Of a stretch of 64,000 bases of DNA, positions 16,851 to 25,251 are shown piece by piece. Positions within the stretch are counted from its first letter, which is position 1; the number at the start of each line of letters is the position of its first letter. Source of the DNA: Streptomyces cucumeris (GTDB lineage: Bacteria; Actinomycetota; Actinomycetes; Streptomycetales; Streptomycetaceae). Under the pieces are notes generated by a model. The model was not told the origin of the DNA. It searched no databases and was given only the letters and a program-made list of their open reading frames with translations. The DNA lies in NCBI RefSeq assembly GCF_024295805.1, contig NZ_JANCLX010000018.1, forward strand, positions 1 through 64,000, read 5' to 3'. The translations under genes and the position numbers were made by a program.

Positions 16851-18089
16851 ATGGACGACCAGCCGACGCCCGACATCATCGACCAGGTGCGGAACATCCC
16901 GCTGTACCGCGAGTCGATCGAGCGGGGACACTTCCCCGTACTGGAAAAGACCGAGATAGCCCGCGACTTCCCGCACAACTGGATGACCCCGGAGCTCGCC
17001 CGCGCCCTGGAGACCGGCGCCGCCGAGTATGTGCTGTCCACCGGCACCAACCACGCCCGGATGCGGCTCATCCGGCCCCCGTACTTCCTGCTCCACTCCT
17101 ACTACCGGCTGTGGAGCGAACACCCCGACATCGCCCACACCTGGCACGACGGATGCAGGCGGGTCTCCCTGACCACCGTGCTCGCCACCGAGCACGTGGC
17201 CCGGGTCAACGCCGCCAAGCGCGGGGCCCAGCCGGATGAGCTCCCCTCACTGGAGGAGCGGCGGCTGGACGAGCGCACGCTCTACCTCAATCTCCGGCTG
17301 GACCCGGACCACTGGGACCGTGCCGATGTCGAGCGTATGCTCGCCGAGATCCGCGACATCTGCGCCGGCCACCCGCAGGGCCGCTACCACCTCGACTGCT
17401 CCGGGTACCACCTCGCCCATCTGGTGCGGAAGGTGGACCAGTGGGGTCTGTGGGACGACTTCCCCCGGCCCGCGAGCATCATCCACGCCTACGAGTACAC
17501 CCCGCGCGGGGTACGGCGGTATCTGCGCGAGCACTTCGACTGCCCGGTCATCGACCTGTTCGGCAGCACCGAGCTGGGCTACCTCTACTACAGCGACCGC
17601 GAGGGCCGCTATCACCCCTATCTGGACCGGATGAGCGTCGAACTGCTCCCCGTCGCCCCGGGCAGCGATATCCACCGGCTCGTCGTCACCAGCGTGCGCA
17701 ATCCCCATATGCCGCTGATCCGCTACAACTCGGGTGACTGCGTCCGCACCCTCGACGGCTCGGCCGACCCCGGCAAGGTGGCCGCCTTCTGCGGCCGGGA
17801 GAAGGAACTGCTGGACACGGTGCGCGGACCGGTGGCCCAGTCCGATCTCGACGACCGCATCGACGCCGTCTCGCCCCGGATCTTCCTGCACCAGCTCGTG
17901 CTCACCGGGGAGAAGGAGTGCCGGTTGCGCTACACCACCTTCGACGGACGGCCCCTGGAGCCCGGCGAGAGCGCCGTACTGGAGCACGGCACGGCCCAGC
18001 TCACCGGCCTCCACTGCGTCCTGGAGCACCGGAGCCGGCTGCCCGTCGGCGCCTCCGGCAAGTACGCCTGGCTCGCCACCGAGCGCTGA
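16851..18089 (+). CDS. PaaK/F390-synthetase-like adenylate-forming enzyme
   Basis: A 412-residue protein related to phenylacetate-CoA ligase, CapK and coenzyme F390 synthetase enzymes. Motifs: FPVLEKTEIARDFPHNWM near the N-terminus, a phosphate-loop counterpart YVLSTGTNHARMRLIRPP near residue 65, an A5-like motif VIDLFGSTELGYLYY near 235, and an A7-like motif LIRYNSGDCVRTLDG near 290. A shortened C-terminal region replaces the usual lysine domain. The family activates carboxylates as acyl-AMP, or in F390 synthetase transfers AMP directly to a hydroxyl. It is the first gene after the candidate precursor, so the peptide or a group attached to it may be its substrate (inference). The ATG at 16851 has AAGGTG about 4 nt upstream. 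Confidence 0.8.
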   Translation: MDDQPTPDIIDQVRNIPLYRESIERGHFPVLEKTEIARDFPHNWMTPELARALETGAAEYVLSTGTNHARMRLIRPPYFLLHSYYRLWSEHPDIAHTWHDGCRRVSLTTVLATEHVARVNAAKRGAQPDELPSLEERRLDERTLYLNLRLDPDHWDRADVERMLAEIRDICAGHPQGRYHLDCSGYHLAHLVRKVDQWGLWDDFPRPASIIHAYEYTPRGVRRYLREHFDCPVIDLFGSTELGYLYYSDREGRYHPYLDRMSVELLPVAPGSDIHRLVVTSVRNPHMPLIRYNSGDCVRTLDGSADPGKVAAFCGREKELLDTVRGPVAQSDLDDRIDAVSPRIFLHQLVLTGEKECRLRYTTFDGRPLEPGESAVLEHGTAQLTGLHCVLEHRSRLPVGASGKYAWLATER

Positions 18090-18150
18090 CGGCCCGGTCC
18101 TCACCCGGACCACCGACCCCTCACCACCCGACCACACCAGGGACGTGCCC

Positions 18151-18672
18151 ATGACCCCACAGACCACCCGGCCACCGGTGCCGGCCGAGGAACTGACCGG
18201 CCTCCTCGGCGAACGACTGCACCAGGAGGTGGTGCGGTACGCCGAGGCGAGGACCGACGCCGGACCGGAGTACGCCGGGCGGCAGGTCCTCGAATGTCTC
18301 CGCTACCTCTATCTCGTCTCCCGCCACCAGGACCGGCTCAGCGGTCTCTTCCTGCCGGTCGAGCAGGAGATCGACGAGATCTGGCACTACCTGATCCTCC
18401 AGACCCGTGAGTACCGCACCCTGTGCGAGGAACGGCTGCCGGGCCGCTACTTCATCCACCACCGCAGCATCGGCTACGACGACTACCAGCAGGAGCCCGG
18501 CCGGGAGCGGGCCATCGAGGAGGCGCTGCGCTGGATCCCCCTGTACCGCGCGGCGTTCGGCCCCTTCGACGAGGGCGCGCTGCCGCACTGGACCGTGGTG
18601 CGCTTCCTCCACACACGGATGGACATGTCGCTGGAGGAGATCTCCGCGCTCGAACCGCTGCCCGCCGGATAA
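18151..18672 (+). CDS. GRDP-like (DUF1399-related) small protein
   Basis: A 173-residue soluble protein. The central part (about residues 62-110) carries VEQEIDEIWHYLILQTREY, then TLCEERLPGRYFIHHRSIG. The D-E-x-W-H, T-R-x-Y, C and F-x-H-H elements match the core of glycine-rich-domain-protein-like (GRDP, PF07173-type) sequences. The conserved His and Cys suggest a metal or redox site but the family has no established bacterial reaction. It lies 61 bp after the adenylate-forming enzyme and 43 bp before the MFS gene on the same strand, so it is probably part of the peptide operon as a modifying or carrier protein. The family call is by motif recall. Confidence 0.65.
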   Translation: MTPQTTRPPVPAEELTGLLGERLHQEVVRYAEARTDAGPEYAGRQVLECLRYLYLVSRHQDRLSGLFLPVEQEIDEIWHYLILQTREYRTLCEERLPGRYFIHHRSIGYDDYQQEPGRERAIEEALRWIPLYRAAFGPFDEGALPHWTVVRFLHTRMDMSLEEISALEPLPAG

Positions 18673-18715
18673 CCTGCCGACGGCCGGACACCGGTCCATG
18701 TGAAGGGGGATGACC

Positions 18716-20026
18716 ATGAGCGTCACACCGGCCGGGCGGACCGCCCGCGCCAGCGCGGAGCCGGATGCGGTACACGCCCAGCGACGGGCACTGACCGTCC
18801 TGGTCACGGCTCAGATCCTCAGCGGCGCGGGAATGGCCGCGGGCATCACGGTCGGAGCGCTGCTCGCCGAGGACATGCTCGGCACCACCGGTCTCGCGGG
18901 ACTGCCCGCCGCCCTGTTCACCGCGGGCGCCGCCGTGGGGGCCATGGCCATCGGACGGCTCTCCCAGCGCTGGGGCCGGCGCCCCGGACTGGCCCTCGGC
19001 TACGCCACCGCGGCGGCCGGAAGCCTCGGTGTGGTGGTGGCGGGCACGGCGGACAGTGTGCCGCTGCTCTTCCTCTCCCTGGTGCTCTACGGCGCGGGCA
19101 GCGCCACCAATCTGCTCGCCCGCTACGCGGGCGCCGATCTGGCCCCGCCCGACCGGCGCGGACGCGCGGTGAGCACGGTGCTCCTCGCCACCACCTTCGG
19201 TGCGGTCCTCGGGCCCAATCTCGTGGGCGTCACCGGGGACCTCGCCCACTCCTGGGCCATGCCACGGCTCGTCGGACCCTTCCTGCTGGCCGCCGTGGCG
19301 TACACCCTGGGCAGTTGTGTGCTGGCCGGGTGGCTGCGGCCCGATCCGCTCCTGCTGGCCCGTGAACTGGCCGCGCGCAAGGCGGCGTCGGACGGAGGCG
19401 GCGCAACGGAGGCGGGGACCGCCGCGGGCCCGGCCGTGGTTCCGGCTCCGGGGGAGCGGACCGCGCCCGGGGTCGTCACCGGTGCCACCGTGATGGTCAT
19501 CGGTCAGCTGGTGATGATCGCCATCATGACGATGACCCCGGTGCATATGAAGGACCACGGCCACAGCACCCAGGCGGCCGGTCTGGTCATCGCGCTCCAT
19601 GTGGGCGCGATGTTCCTGCCGTCACCGCTGAGCGGCTACCTCGTGGACCGCGTCGGACGGCTGCGGGTCGCGGCGGCGGGCTCCGCCGTACTGCTCTCCG
19701 CGGGTCTGGTCGCCGCGTTCGCCTCCCCGCACAGCATGCCCGCCCTGGCCACCGCGCTGGTCCTGCTGGGCCTCGGCTGGAACCTGGGGCTGGTCAGCGC
19801 CACGGCCATCATCACCGACGCGGTACCGCTGGAGCGCAGGGCGGCCGTCCAGGGGCTGGTCGACGTCGGCGTGGCCATCGCCGGTACCACCGGCGGACTG
19901 GCCTCGGGCCTGGTCGTGGCGGGCGGCGGCTACGGATATCTGGCGGCGGGCGGTGGCATCCTGGCGCTGACGGTCATCCCGGTCCTGGCCCTGGCCACAC
20001 AGCCCCGGCCAGCTCCGCGGACCTGA
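18716..20026 (+). CDS. MFS transporter, probable exporter of the peptide locus
   Basis: A 436-residue 12-helix major facilitator. An N-terminal bundle contains a motif-A-like loop (IGRLSQRWGRRPGLALGYAT), a charged central loop at about 220-250 is followed by a second bundle with SGYLVDRVGRLRV, and the C-terminus is short. The ATG at 18716 is preferred over 18710 because GAAGGGGG lies about 7 nt before it. It is the last gene of the operon, ending 3 bp before a strong terminator. Export of the mature product, or self-protection, is the natural role in context; no peptidase domain is fused to it. Confidence 0.85.
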   Translation: MSVTPAGRTARASAEPDAVHAQRRALTVLVTAQILSGAGMAAGITVGALLAEDMLGTTGLAGLPAALFTAGAAVGAMAIGRLSQRWGRRPGLALGYATAAAGSLGVVVAGTADSVPLLFLSLVLYGAGSATNLLARYAGADLAPPDRRGRAVSTVLLATTFGAVLGPNLVGVTGDLAHSWAMPRLVGPFLLAAVAYTLGSCVLAGWLRPDPLLLARELAARKAASDGGGATEAGTAAGPAVVPAPGERTAPGVVTGATVMVIGQLVMIAIMTMTPVHMKDHGHSTQAAGLVIALHVGAMFLPSPLSGYLVDRVGRLRVAAAGSAVLLSAGLVAAFASPHSMPALATALVLLGLGWNLGLVSATAIITDAVPLERRAAVQGLVDVGVAIAGTTGGLASGLVVAGGGYGYLAAGGGILALTVIPVLALATQPRPAPRT

Positions 20027-20028
20027 GA

Positions 20029-20081
20029 CCGCCCGGCGGATACGCGCACCGGTCCGTGAGGTGCTCGTACCCGCCGGGCGG
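20029..20081. terminator. long bidirectional hairpin between convergent genes
   Basis: CCGCCCGGCGG at 20029-20039 pairs with CCGCCGGGCGG at 20071-20081. The stem continues inward through TACG/CGTA and GCACC/GGTGC with single mismatches, giving arms of about 22 nt. It lies between the MFS stop and the stop of the opposite Rieske gene and should serve both. Confidence 0.8.
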
Positions 20082-20087
20082 CGGAGT

Positions 20088-21626
20088 TCACTTGAGGGGC
20101 GTGGCCCTGATGTCATGACCCTCGGACGTCAGACAGCGCCCGGTCGTCAGGTCGTAGCGCCAGCCGTGCAGGGTGCAGGTCAGCACCTCGCCGTCGATCT
20201 GCCCGAACCGGCCCAGATCGGCGCTCAGATGGGGGCAGCGGCGCTGGACCCGCCAGTCGCCGAGTTCGATGTCCTGTCCGTCGTCGGCGCTCGCGTCGTA
20301 GTAGTTCTCCACGTACTCGATGCGCTCCATCGACAGGCACTTGAAGAACACGTACAGGAACTCGTTGTAGGGACCGATCCGGCTCGCGGTGAACCGCATC
20401 GACAGCAGCAGGCTGTTGGACCAGTCCACCTCACGCCGCGCGATGTTGGTGGCCACCAGATCGCCCGAGGTGGACAGGGTGTAGCGGCAGCGCTCACCGT
20501 CCCACAGCCTGACCTCCCGCGCCGGGAAGTCGATCACGATCGGCACCTCGCCCACATCCAGCCGCGCCGGACCGCCCACTCCGGTGCAGATGTGCTCGGC
20601 GCGCGCCAGCAGCGGTTCCCACCACTCCTTCAGCTCAGCCAGCAGCCGGTCGGGCGGCAGTTCGGGGGAGCGGGCGGCGCGCTCCGCGGCGAGTACCTCC
20701 CGCTGTCCGCGGGCGAAGTCCTCCAGATACGCGCGCTTGTTGCGGAAGATGTGCTCGATCTCCCGGTCGGTGTAGCGGTGGGTGAGCTTGCAGACCGATT
20801 CCTCGGGCTCGGCGACCGTGCCCGGCAGCAGCAGATGGGCCTGCACCTGCGGCCGTGCCCCGGCCAGTTCGCCCAGGAACTCCATTTGGTCGACGAAGAT
20901 GCTCTCCCCGTCCCGGCCGGTGCCGTTGTGCTCGAACAGCGCCTCGTCGAGGAAACAGGGCGGCCCCGCGTTGGGGAACACATGCGTCGCCCCCACCGCG
21001 TCGATGTAGCGCAGTGCCCGATCGAACTGGCCCTTGCGCTTGCGCGCGGCGAACTCCTTCTTCGCCGACAGCGGCAGCCGGTACACCATCGGGTACCAGA
21101 TGGCCCCGGAGAACTGCACGAAGTACGCGTCCACCTCGCCGAACTCCCGGATGGCCGCGATGTCCAGCGGATGCGCGTCGTTCTGGTTGAGCAGGACGGT
21201 CCCTCCGTCGTCGAGCGAGAGCGCGGAGTCGCCGATGGGGCCGTCACCGGGGCCGGTCAGCGCGGTGATCATGATGCGCAGGCCGTCGCGCTCCACCGGG
21301 ACGCCCGACTGTGTGCGCAGGAACCGGCTGAAGCCGAGTCCCCGCAGCTCACGCTCGAGTTCGTCGGTGGCGAAGGCCGGCAGCAGCACCGTGATGTCCT
21401 TGCGCACGTTCCGGCGCAGATTCTCCGGGTCGAAATGGTCCCGGTGCAGATGGGAGACGTACAGATAGTCGGCCGACCGTCCGTAGTGGGCCCAGTCCAG
21501 ATCGGTGTTGTCCGGGAACGGGAACCACGAGCCGAAGAAGGCGGGGTTGACCCACGGGTCGCAGAGCACCGATCCCGCCGCGGTCTCGATGAACAGTCCA
21601 GCGTGCCCCAGTCCGGTTACGCGCAT
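20088..21626 (-). CDS. metallo-beta-lactamase-fold protein with C-terminal Rieske [2Fe-2S] domain
   Basis: A 512-residue two-part protein. Residues 1 to about 260 are an MBL fold of the UlaG/CMP-Neu5Ac-hydroxylase kind, with the metal motif SHLHRDHFDP (His59, His61, Asp63, His64). A helical middle section follows. The C-terminal 70 residues are a Rieske domain with CPHL and, 17 residues on, CTLHGW as the two Cys-His pairs, both intact. The layout recalls CMP-N-acetylneuraminate hydroxylase with the domains in reverse order. It could be an oxygenase or an electron-transfer hydrolase; the substrate is unknown. It is convergent to the peptide operon, so membership there is unproven. The ATG at 21626 fits the MBL first strand. 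Confidence 0.83.
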   Translation of the reverse strand: MRVTGLGHAGLFIETAAGSVLCDPWVNPAFFGSWFPFPDNTDLDWAHYGRSADYLYVSHLHRDHFDPENLRRNVRKDITVLLPAFATDELERELRGLGFSRFLRTQSGVPVERDGLRIMITALTGPGDGPIGDSALSLDDGGTVLLNQNDAHPLDIAAIREFGEVDAYFVQFSGAIWYPMVYRLPLSAKKEFAARKRKGQFDRALRYIDAVGATHVFPNAGPPCFLDEALFEHNGTGRDGESIFVDQMEFLGELAGARPQVQAHLLLPGTVAEPEESVCKLTHRYTDREIEHIFRNKRAYLEDFARGQREVLAAERAARSPELPPDRLLAELKEWWEPLLARAEHICTGVGGPARLDVGEVPIVIDFPAREVRLWDGERCRYTLSTSGDLVATNIARREVDWSNSLLLSMRFTASRIGPYNEFLYVFFKCLSMERIEYVENYYDASADDGQDIELGDWRVQRRCPHLSADLGRFGQIDGEVLTCTLHGWRYDLTTGRCLTSEGHDIRATPLK

Positions 21627-21875
21627 TCCACAGCACCCCAGCCAGCTAGGCGACATCGGATATGTCAACCGTGTCGGGGTTCTGCGTCGTCTGCACCCCG
21701 AGTTGGGCTCCGCGGGTGGCGGCCGTCCGCCAGCCGGGTCATGCCCGGGCCAGGGGCCTTCACCGCGGGCCGGAAACCGGTCGGCCGCCGGATACCCGCT
21801 GGCGCGGGGGCACCCCGTGGCGGAATGATCCCCGCGGAACATCGCCACCGAACGCCGGAAGAGGAGCTGAACCGC

Positions 21876-22385
21876 ATGTCCCAGGTACGCCGGGCCCGTG
21901 TCTCCGACCATCGCGCCCTCGTCGAGTGCGTGGGGACCTGGTGGGGCGATTCGCGCACCCCCGAACAGGCCCGTGAGCTGTCGCTGTTGCTGCCCAGCCT
22001 GTTCCTCCGGTTCTTCGCAGGCACCAGCCTGGTCCGGGAGCACGCGGACGGGTCCATCGCCGCCTTCCTGGTCGGCTTCCACTCGGCGGACAACGACGAC
22101 GAGGCGTACATCCACTTCGTGGGCGTGGATCCGGCGCTGCGCGGCCGGGGGCTGGCCCGTGAGCTGTACACCGCGTTCTTCCGGAGCGCCGCCGAGGCGG
22201 GACGCCGCGAGGTCCGCGCCATCACCTCACCGGGGAACACCGGCTCCATCGCCTTCCACCGGGCGATGGGCTTCGCCCTGGAGCCGGGCGACCACGAGCT
22301 CGACGGGGTGCCGGTGCACCTCGACTACGACGGTCCGGGACGGCACCGGGTCTGCTTCCACCGGCCGATCACGAGCACCGCATGA
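21876..22385 (+). CDS. GNAT family N-acetyltransferase
   Basis: A 169-residue acetyltransferase. The acetyl-CoA-binding motif A is IHFVGVDPALRGRGLARELY (about residues 84-103) and motif B is ITSPGNTGSIAFHRAMGFAL. The ending VHLDYDGPGRHRVCFHRPI is typical of actinobacterial GNATs acting on small amines. The start is supported by GAGGAG 9 nt upstream. It stands between the divergent Rieske gene and the protease gene; the substrate cannot be inferred. Confidence 0.88.
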   Translation: MSQVRRARVSDHRALVECVGTWWGDSRTPEQARELSLLLPSLFLRFFAGTSLVREHADGSIAAFLVGFHSADNDDEAYIHFVGVDPALRGRGLARELYTAFFRSAAEAGRREVRAITSPGNTGSIAFHRAMGFALEPGDHELDGVPVHLDYDGPGRHRVCFHRPITSTA

Positions 22386-22488
22386 GCATTCCGCGCCCGC
22401 GGTGAGCGTCACGCCGGTCCGGTCCGTATAGGGGGAGGGTCCTCGCCGTCCGGGGCCCGGTGCGGATCGACGTGAAGGAGGCAGAGTG

Positions 22489-23826
22489 GTGAAGCACACG
22501 CGGCGACGCGTGCGCCGAGGCGTACGGTTCGCGGCCGTAGGCGCGCTGGTGGCCGGCGGTCTGATGGTCTCGCAGTCGGTGTCGAACGGAGCGGTCCAGG
22601 GGGCGGGTGATGCGCCCGGGGTCCTCCGTGACGGGGGCGCGGGCCTCGGCGGCCGTCTGGAGACGGCACTCGGCGCCTCCCGCACGGCCGGGAGCTGGCT
22701 CGCGGCCGATGGGCGCACGGTCGTCGCGGTGACCGACGAGAAGGCCGCCGCCGAGGTCACCCGGGCCGGGGCCCGGCCCAAGCAGGTGCGCTACAGCATG
22801 GAACAACTGGACTCCGCCGCGCGGACGCTGCGCGCCGGGCCCCGGGTCGCCGGGACCGCCTGGATGGTGGACCCCACCTCCAACGAGGTGGTGGTGCTCG
22901 GTGACAGCACCGTCTCCACCGACCGCTGGTCGCGGATGAAGGGCGTCGCCGCGCGGGTGGGCGGCGAGGTGCGCATGGAGCGCACCACGGGCGCCTTCAC
23001 CCTCAGAACCAGCGGTGCCGCCCCGATCTTCGCCAGCGGCAGCCGCTGTTCCGCCGGGTTCAACGTCACCGACGGACAGAACGGCTACATCCTGACGGCC
23101 GGGCACTGCGGTCCCAACGGCACCACCTGGTTCACCGACACCTCGGGCAGGACCGGTATCGGGACCACCGTCCAGAGCAACTTCCCCGGCAATGACTTCT
23201 CGCTGATCCGCTACGACAACAGCGCCGTGGACGGGAGGGGGATCGTCGACATCGGCGGCGGCCGGACGGTGCGCATCACCGGTGTCGCCGATCCCGTCGT
23301 CGGCCAGGAGGTGTTCCGCAGCGGCAGCACCACCGGACTCCGCTCCGGCAAGGTGACCGGTCTGAACGCCACCGTCAACTATCCCGAGGGCACCGTCAGC
23401 GGGCTGATCCGCACCACCGTGTGCGCGGAACCCGGTGACAGCGGCGGACCGCTGCTCGCCCAGGGCGTGGCGCTCGGGGTCACCTCCGGCGGCAGCGGCG
23501 ACTGCGACAAGGGCGGAGTGACCTTCTTCCAGCCCGTCACCAAGGCGCTCACCGCTCTCGGGGTGACCATCCCGGGCACCAAGACCGGAGGCGCCAAGGC
23601 GGGCGGCGCGCCCACCGGCCCCGCGGGCGGCGCGATCACCCCCGAGGGCACCGGGGCGGAGGACCGCTCCCTGTCCGTGGACGGTGTGCTGAACCGCTTC
23701 CGGGACCTGGACCCCGGTGTGCTGATCATCGGAGCCGGTCTGGTGGGACTGCTGTCCACCCTCACCATCCGGCCCGGCGGCCGGAAGCGCCGCTACCCCG
23801 ACCACTACTCCACCGGCTGGGGCTGA
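22489..23826 (+). CDS. streptogrisin-like S1 serine protease with C-terminal membrane anchor
   Basis: A 445-residue exported protease. A basic n-region and hydrophobic core (RFAAVGALVAGGLMVSQS) form the signal peptide. A propeptide runs to about residue 180. The chymotrypsin-fold domain shows the triad as LTAGHCG (His), NDFSLIRYD (Asp) and AEPGDSGGPL (Ser), with the SGSGDC end. After a Gly/Ala/Pro linker, a hydrophobic helix (GVLIIGAGLVGLLSTLTI) is followed by a basic tail (GGRKRRYP), so the enzyme is probably held on the cell surface. The GTG at 22489 is 7 nt from AAGGAGG. A paralogue without the anchor lies at 39506-40762. Confidence 0.9.
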   Translation: MKHTRRRVRRGVRFAAVGALVAGGLMVSQSVSNGAVQGAGDAPGVLRDGGAGLGGRLETALGASRTAGSWLAADGRTVVAVTDEKAAAEVTRAGARPKQVRYSMEQLDSAARTLRAGPRVAGTAWMVDPTSNEVVVLGDSTVSTDRWSRMKGVAARVGGEVRMERTTGAFTLRTSGAAPIFASGSRCSAGFNVTDGQNGYILTAGHCGPNGTTWFTDTSGRTGIGTTVQSNFPGNDFSLIRYDNSAVDGRGIVDIGGGRTVRITGVADPVVGQEVFRSGSTTGLRSGKVTGLNATVNYPEGTVSGLIRTTVCAEPGDSGGPLLAQGVALGVTSGGSGDCDKGGVTFFQPVTKALTALGVTIPGTKTGGAKAGGAPTGPAGGAITPEGTGAEDRSLSVDGVLNRFRDLDPGVLIIGAGLVGLLSTLTIRPGGRKRRYPDHYSTGWG

Positions 23827-23896
23827 TCCCACGGACCGGGGCGGCGGCGCGTCCGGGCCATCCCGCGAACGATCCGCCCGGCGATGCGCGCCGTCG

Positions 23897-23919
23897 CCCC
23901 TCCGCCTCCCGCGGAGGGG
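23897..23919 (+). terminator. hairpin CCCCTCCGC-N5-GCGGAGGGG
   Basis: A perfect 9-bp stem with a 5-nt loop, 70 nt after the protease stop and well before the next gene at 24053. It is a good candidate terminator for the protease transcript. Confidence 0.6.
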
Positions 23920-24052
23920 CCTTCCGCGGACGGGCCGGAGCGCCCGCCCCGGCACGCCGGGTCCCCGCGCTCCGTCACGGCGGCGGAGGGGTTGCGTACG
24001 GTCGGGGCGTGCGGACCGCCGATCCACGGCGACGACAGGGAAGGGCGCAGAC

Positions 24053-24847
24053 GTGCAGATCGACCTCACCGGCAGGACCGCCGTCGTCACCGGCTCCTCC
24101 CAGGGCATCGGCCTCGCCATCGCCACCGGTCTGGCCGGGTCCGGTGCCACCGTCGTCCTGACGGGCCGTCGCGCGGAGGGCCTGGCCGCGGCGGCCGGCC
24201 GGCTGCGCGAACGGGTGCCCGCGGCGGACGTCATCACCGTCGTCGGCGATCTGACCGAGGAGGAGGGGGCCGCCACGCTGTACGACGCGGTGCCCGCCGC
24301 CGACATCCTCGTCAACAACCTCGGTGTCTTCGGCGCCCAGCCGCCCCTGGAGATCACCGACGCCGAGTGGCGTGCCTACTTCGACACCAACGTCCTCAGC
24401 GCCGTCCGGCTGATCCGCCGCTATCTGCCGGGCATGACCGACCGTGGCTGGGGACGGATCCAGAACATCGCCAGCGACTCCGCCATCGTCATCCCCGCCG
24501 AGATGATCCACTACGGGATGTCCAAGACCGCGCTGCTCGCGGTCTCCCGGGGCTTCGCCAAGGAGGCCGCCGGAACCGGGGTGACCGTCAACTCCGTGAT
24601 CGCGGGTCCCACCCACACCGGGGGAGTGGAGGACTTCGTACGGCAGCTCGTCGGCGATGAACTGCCGTGGGACGAGGCACAGCGGGAGTTCATGCGGCAG
24701 CACCGTCCGCAGTCCCTGCTGCAACGGCTCATCGAGCCGGAGGAGATCGCCCATATGGTCGTCTACCTCAGCTCCGCCCAGGCATCGGCGACCACCGGGG
24801 CCGCGGTCCGGGTGGACGGTGGCTACGTGGACGCGATCGTGCCCTGA
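24053..24847 (+). CDS. SDR family oxidoreductase
   Basis: A 264-residue classical short-chain dehydrogenase. The NAD(P)-binding motif is TGSSQGIGLAIA (residues 14-25), the NNLG element is at about 86, and the catalytic part is represented by IASDSAIVIPAEMIHYGMSK, where Tyr and Lys of YxxxK are intact and Ser of the triad precedes. It ends TTGAAVRVDGGYVDAI, the usual FabG-like C-terminus. The extended loop GGVEDFVRQLVGDELPWDEA is a feature of a specific SDR subgroup. The substrate is unknown. The start is GTG. Confidence 0.9.
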   Translation: MQIDLTGRTAVVTGSSQGIGLAIATGLAGSGATVVLTGRRAEGLAAAAGRLRERVPAADVITVVGDLTEEEGAATLYDAVPAADILVNNLGVFGAQPPLEITDAEWRAYFDTNVLSAVRLIRRYLPGMTDRGWGRIQNIASDSAIVIPAEMIHYGMSKTALLAVSRGFAKEAAGTGVTVNSVIAGPTHTGGVEDFVRQLVGDELPWDEAQREFMRQHRPQSLLQRLIEPEEIAHMVVYLSSAQASATTGAAVRVDGGYVDAIVP

Positions 24848-24876
24848 GCCGGGGAGACGGCCGAGGGGACGGGAAA

Positions 24877-24910
24877 CGCGGATGGCCCCGTCGTCACGGG
24901 GCCATCCGCG
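24877..24910. terminator. 15-bp perfect bidirectional hairpin
   Basis: The arm at 24877-24891 pairs perfectly with 24896-24910 around a 4-nt CGTC loop. It lies between the convergent SDR and DUF6458-like genes. Confidence 0.8.
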
Positions 24911-24930
24911 TCGGAAGGAGTGACTCGGAC

Positions 24931-25161
24931 TCAATAGGTGTGATGGTGCCGGTGCTCCGGGTCCTCCACCATCGGGGCCTGCGTCGGCGCGACCACGCGC
25001 CGCCGCTTGTAGACGCTGACGTACGCGGCCATGCCGATCACGCCGACAGCCATCAGGATCAGACCCACCAGGTGGACGTTGAGGCCATTGGCGTCCCAAT
25101 CCGTAGCGAAGGTGAGGATGCCCCCCACCGCGATCATGAGTATGCAACCGCCCAAGCCCAT
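24931..25161 (-). CDS. small two-helix membrane protein, DUF6458-like
   Basis: A 76-residue protein with two hydrophobic helices: GGCILMIAVGGILTFATDW and HLVGLILMAVGVIGMAAYVS. A basic KRRR turn and a His-rich C-terminus (HRHHHTY) follow. This layout, including the conserved Trp-Asp between the helices, matches the small DUF6458 family widespread in actinomycetes; its function is unknown. It is monocistronic, with a hairpin at its 3-prime side. Confidence 0.8.
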   Translation of the reverse strand: MGLGGCILMIAVGGILTFATDWDANGLNVHLVGLILMAVGVIGMAAYVSVYKRRRVVAPTQAPMVEDPEHRHHHTY

Positions 25162-25251
25162 GGGTATTGCCTCCGTACACGAGTTGTCCGATCCGGGCTG
25201 GTGAGAAGTCGGGTACCCGCACCCGGCGGGGTCATTCCCGCCCCGGCGTCC

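Noticed and set aside
20061..21875. Long plus-strand frame opposite the Rieske gene
   Set aside because: Only its last part, from the ATG at 21876, is a real gene (GNAT). The rest is antisense to an intact MBL/Rieske protein.
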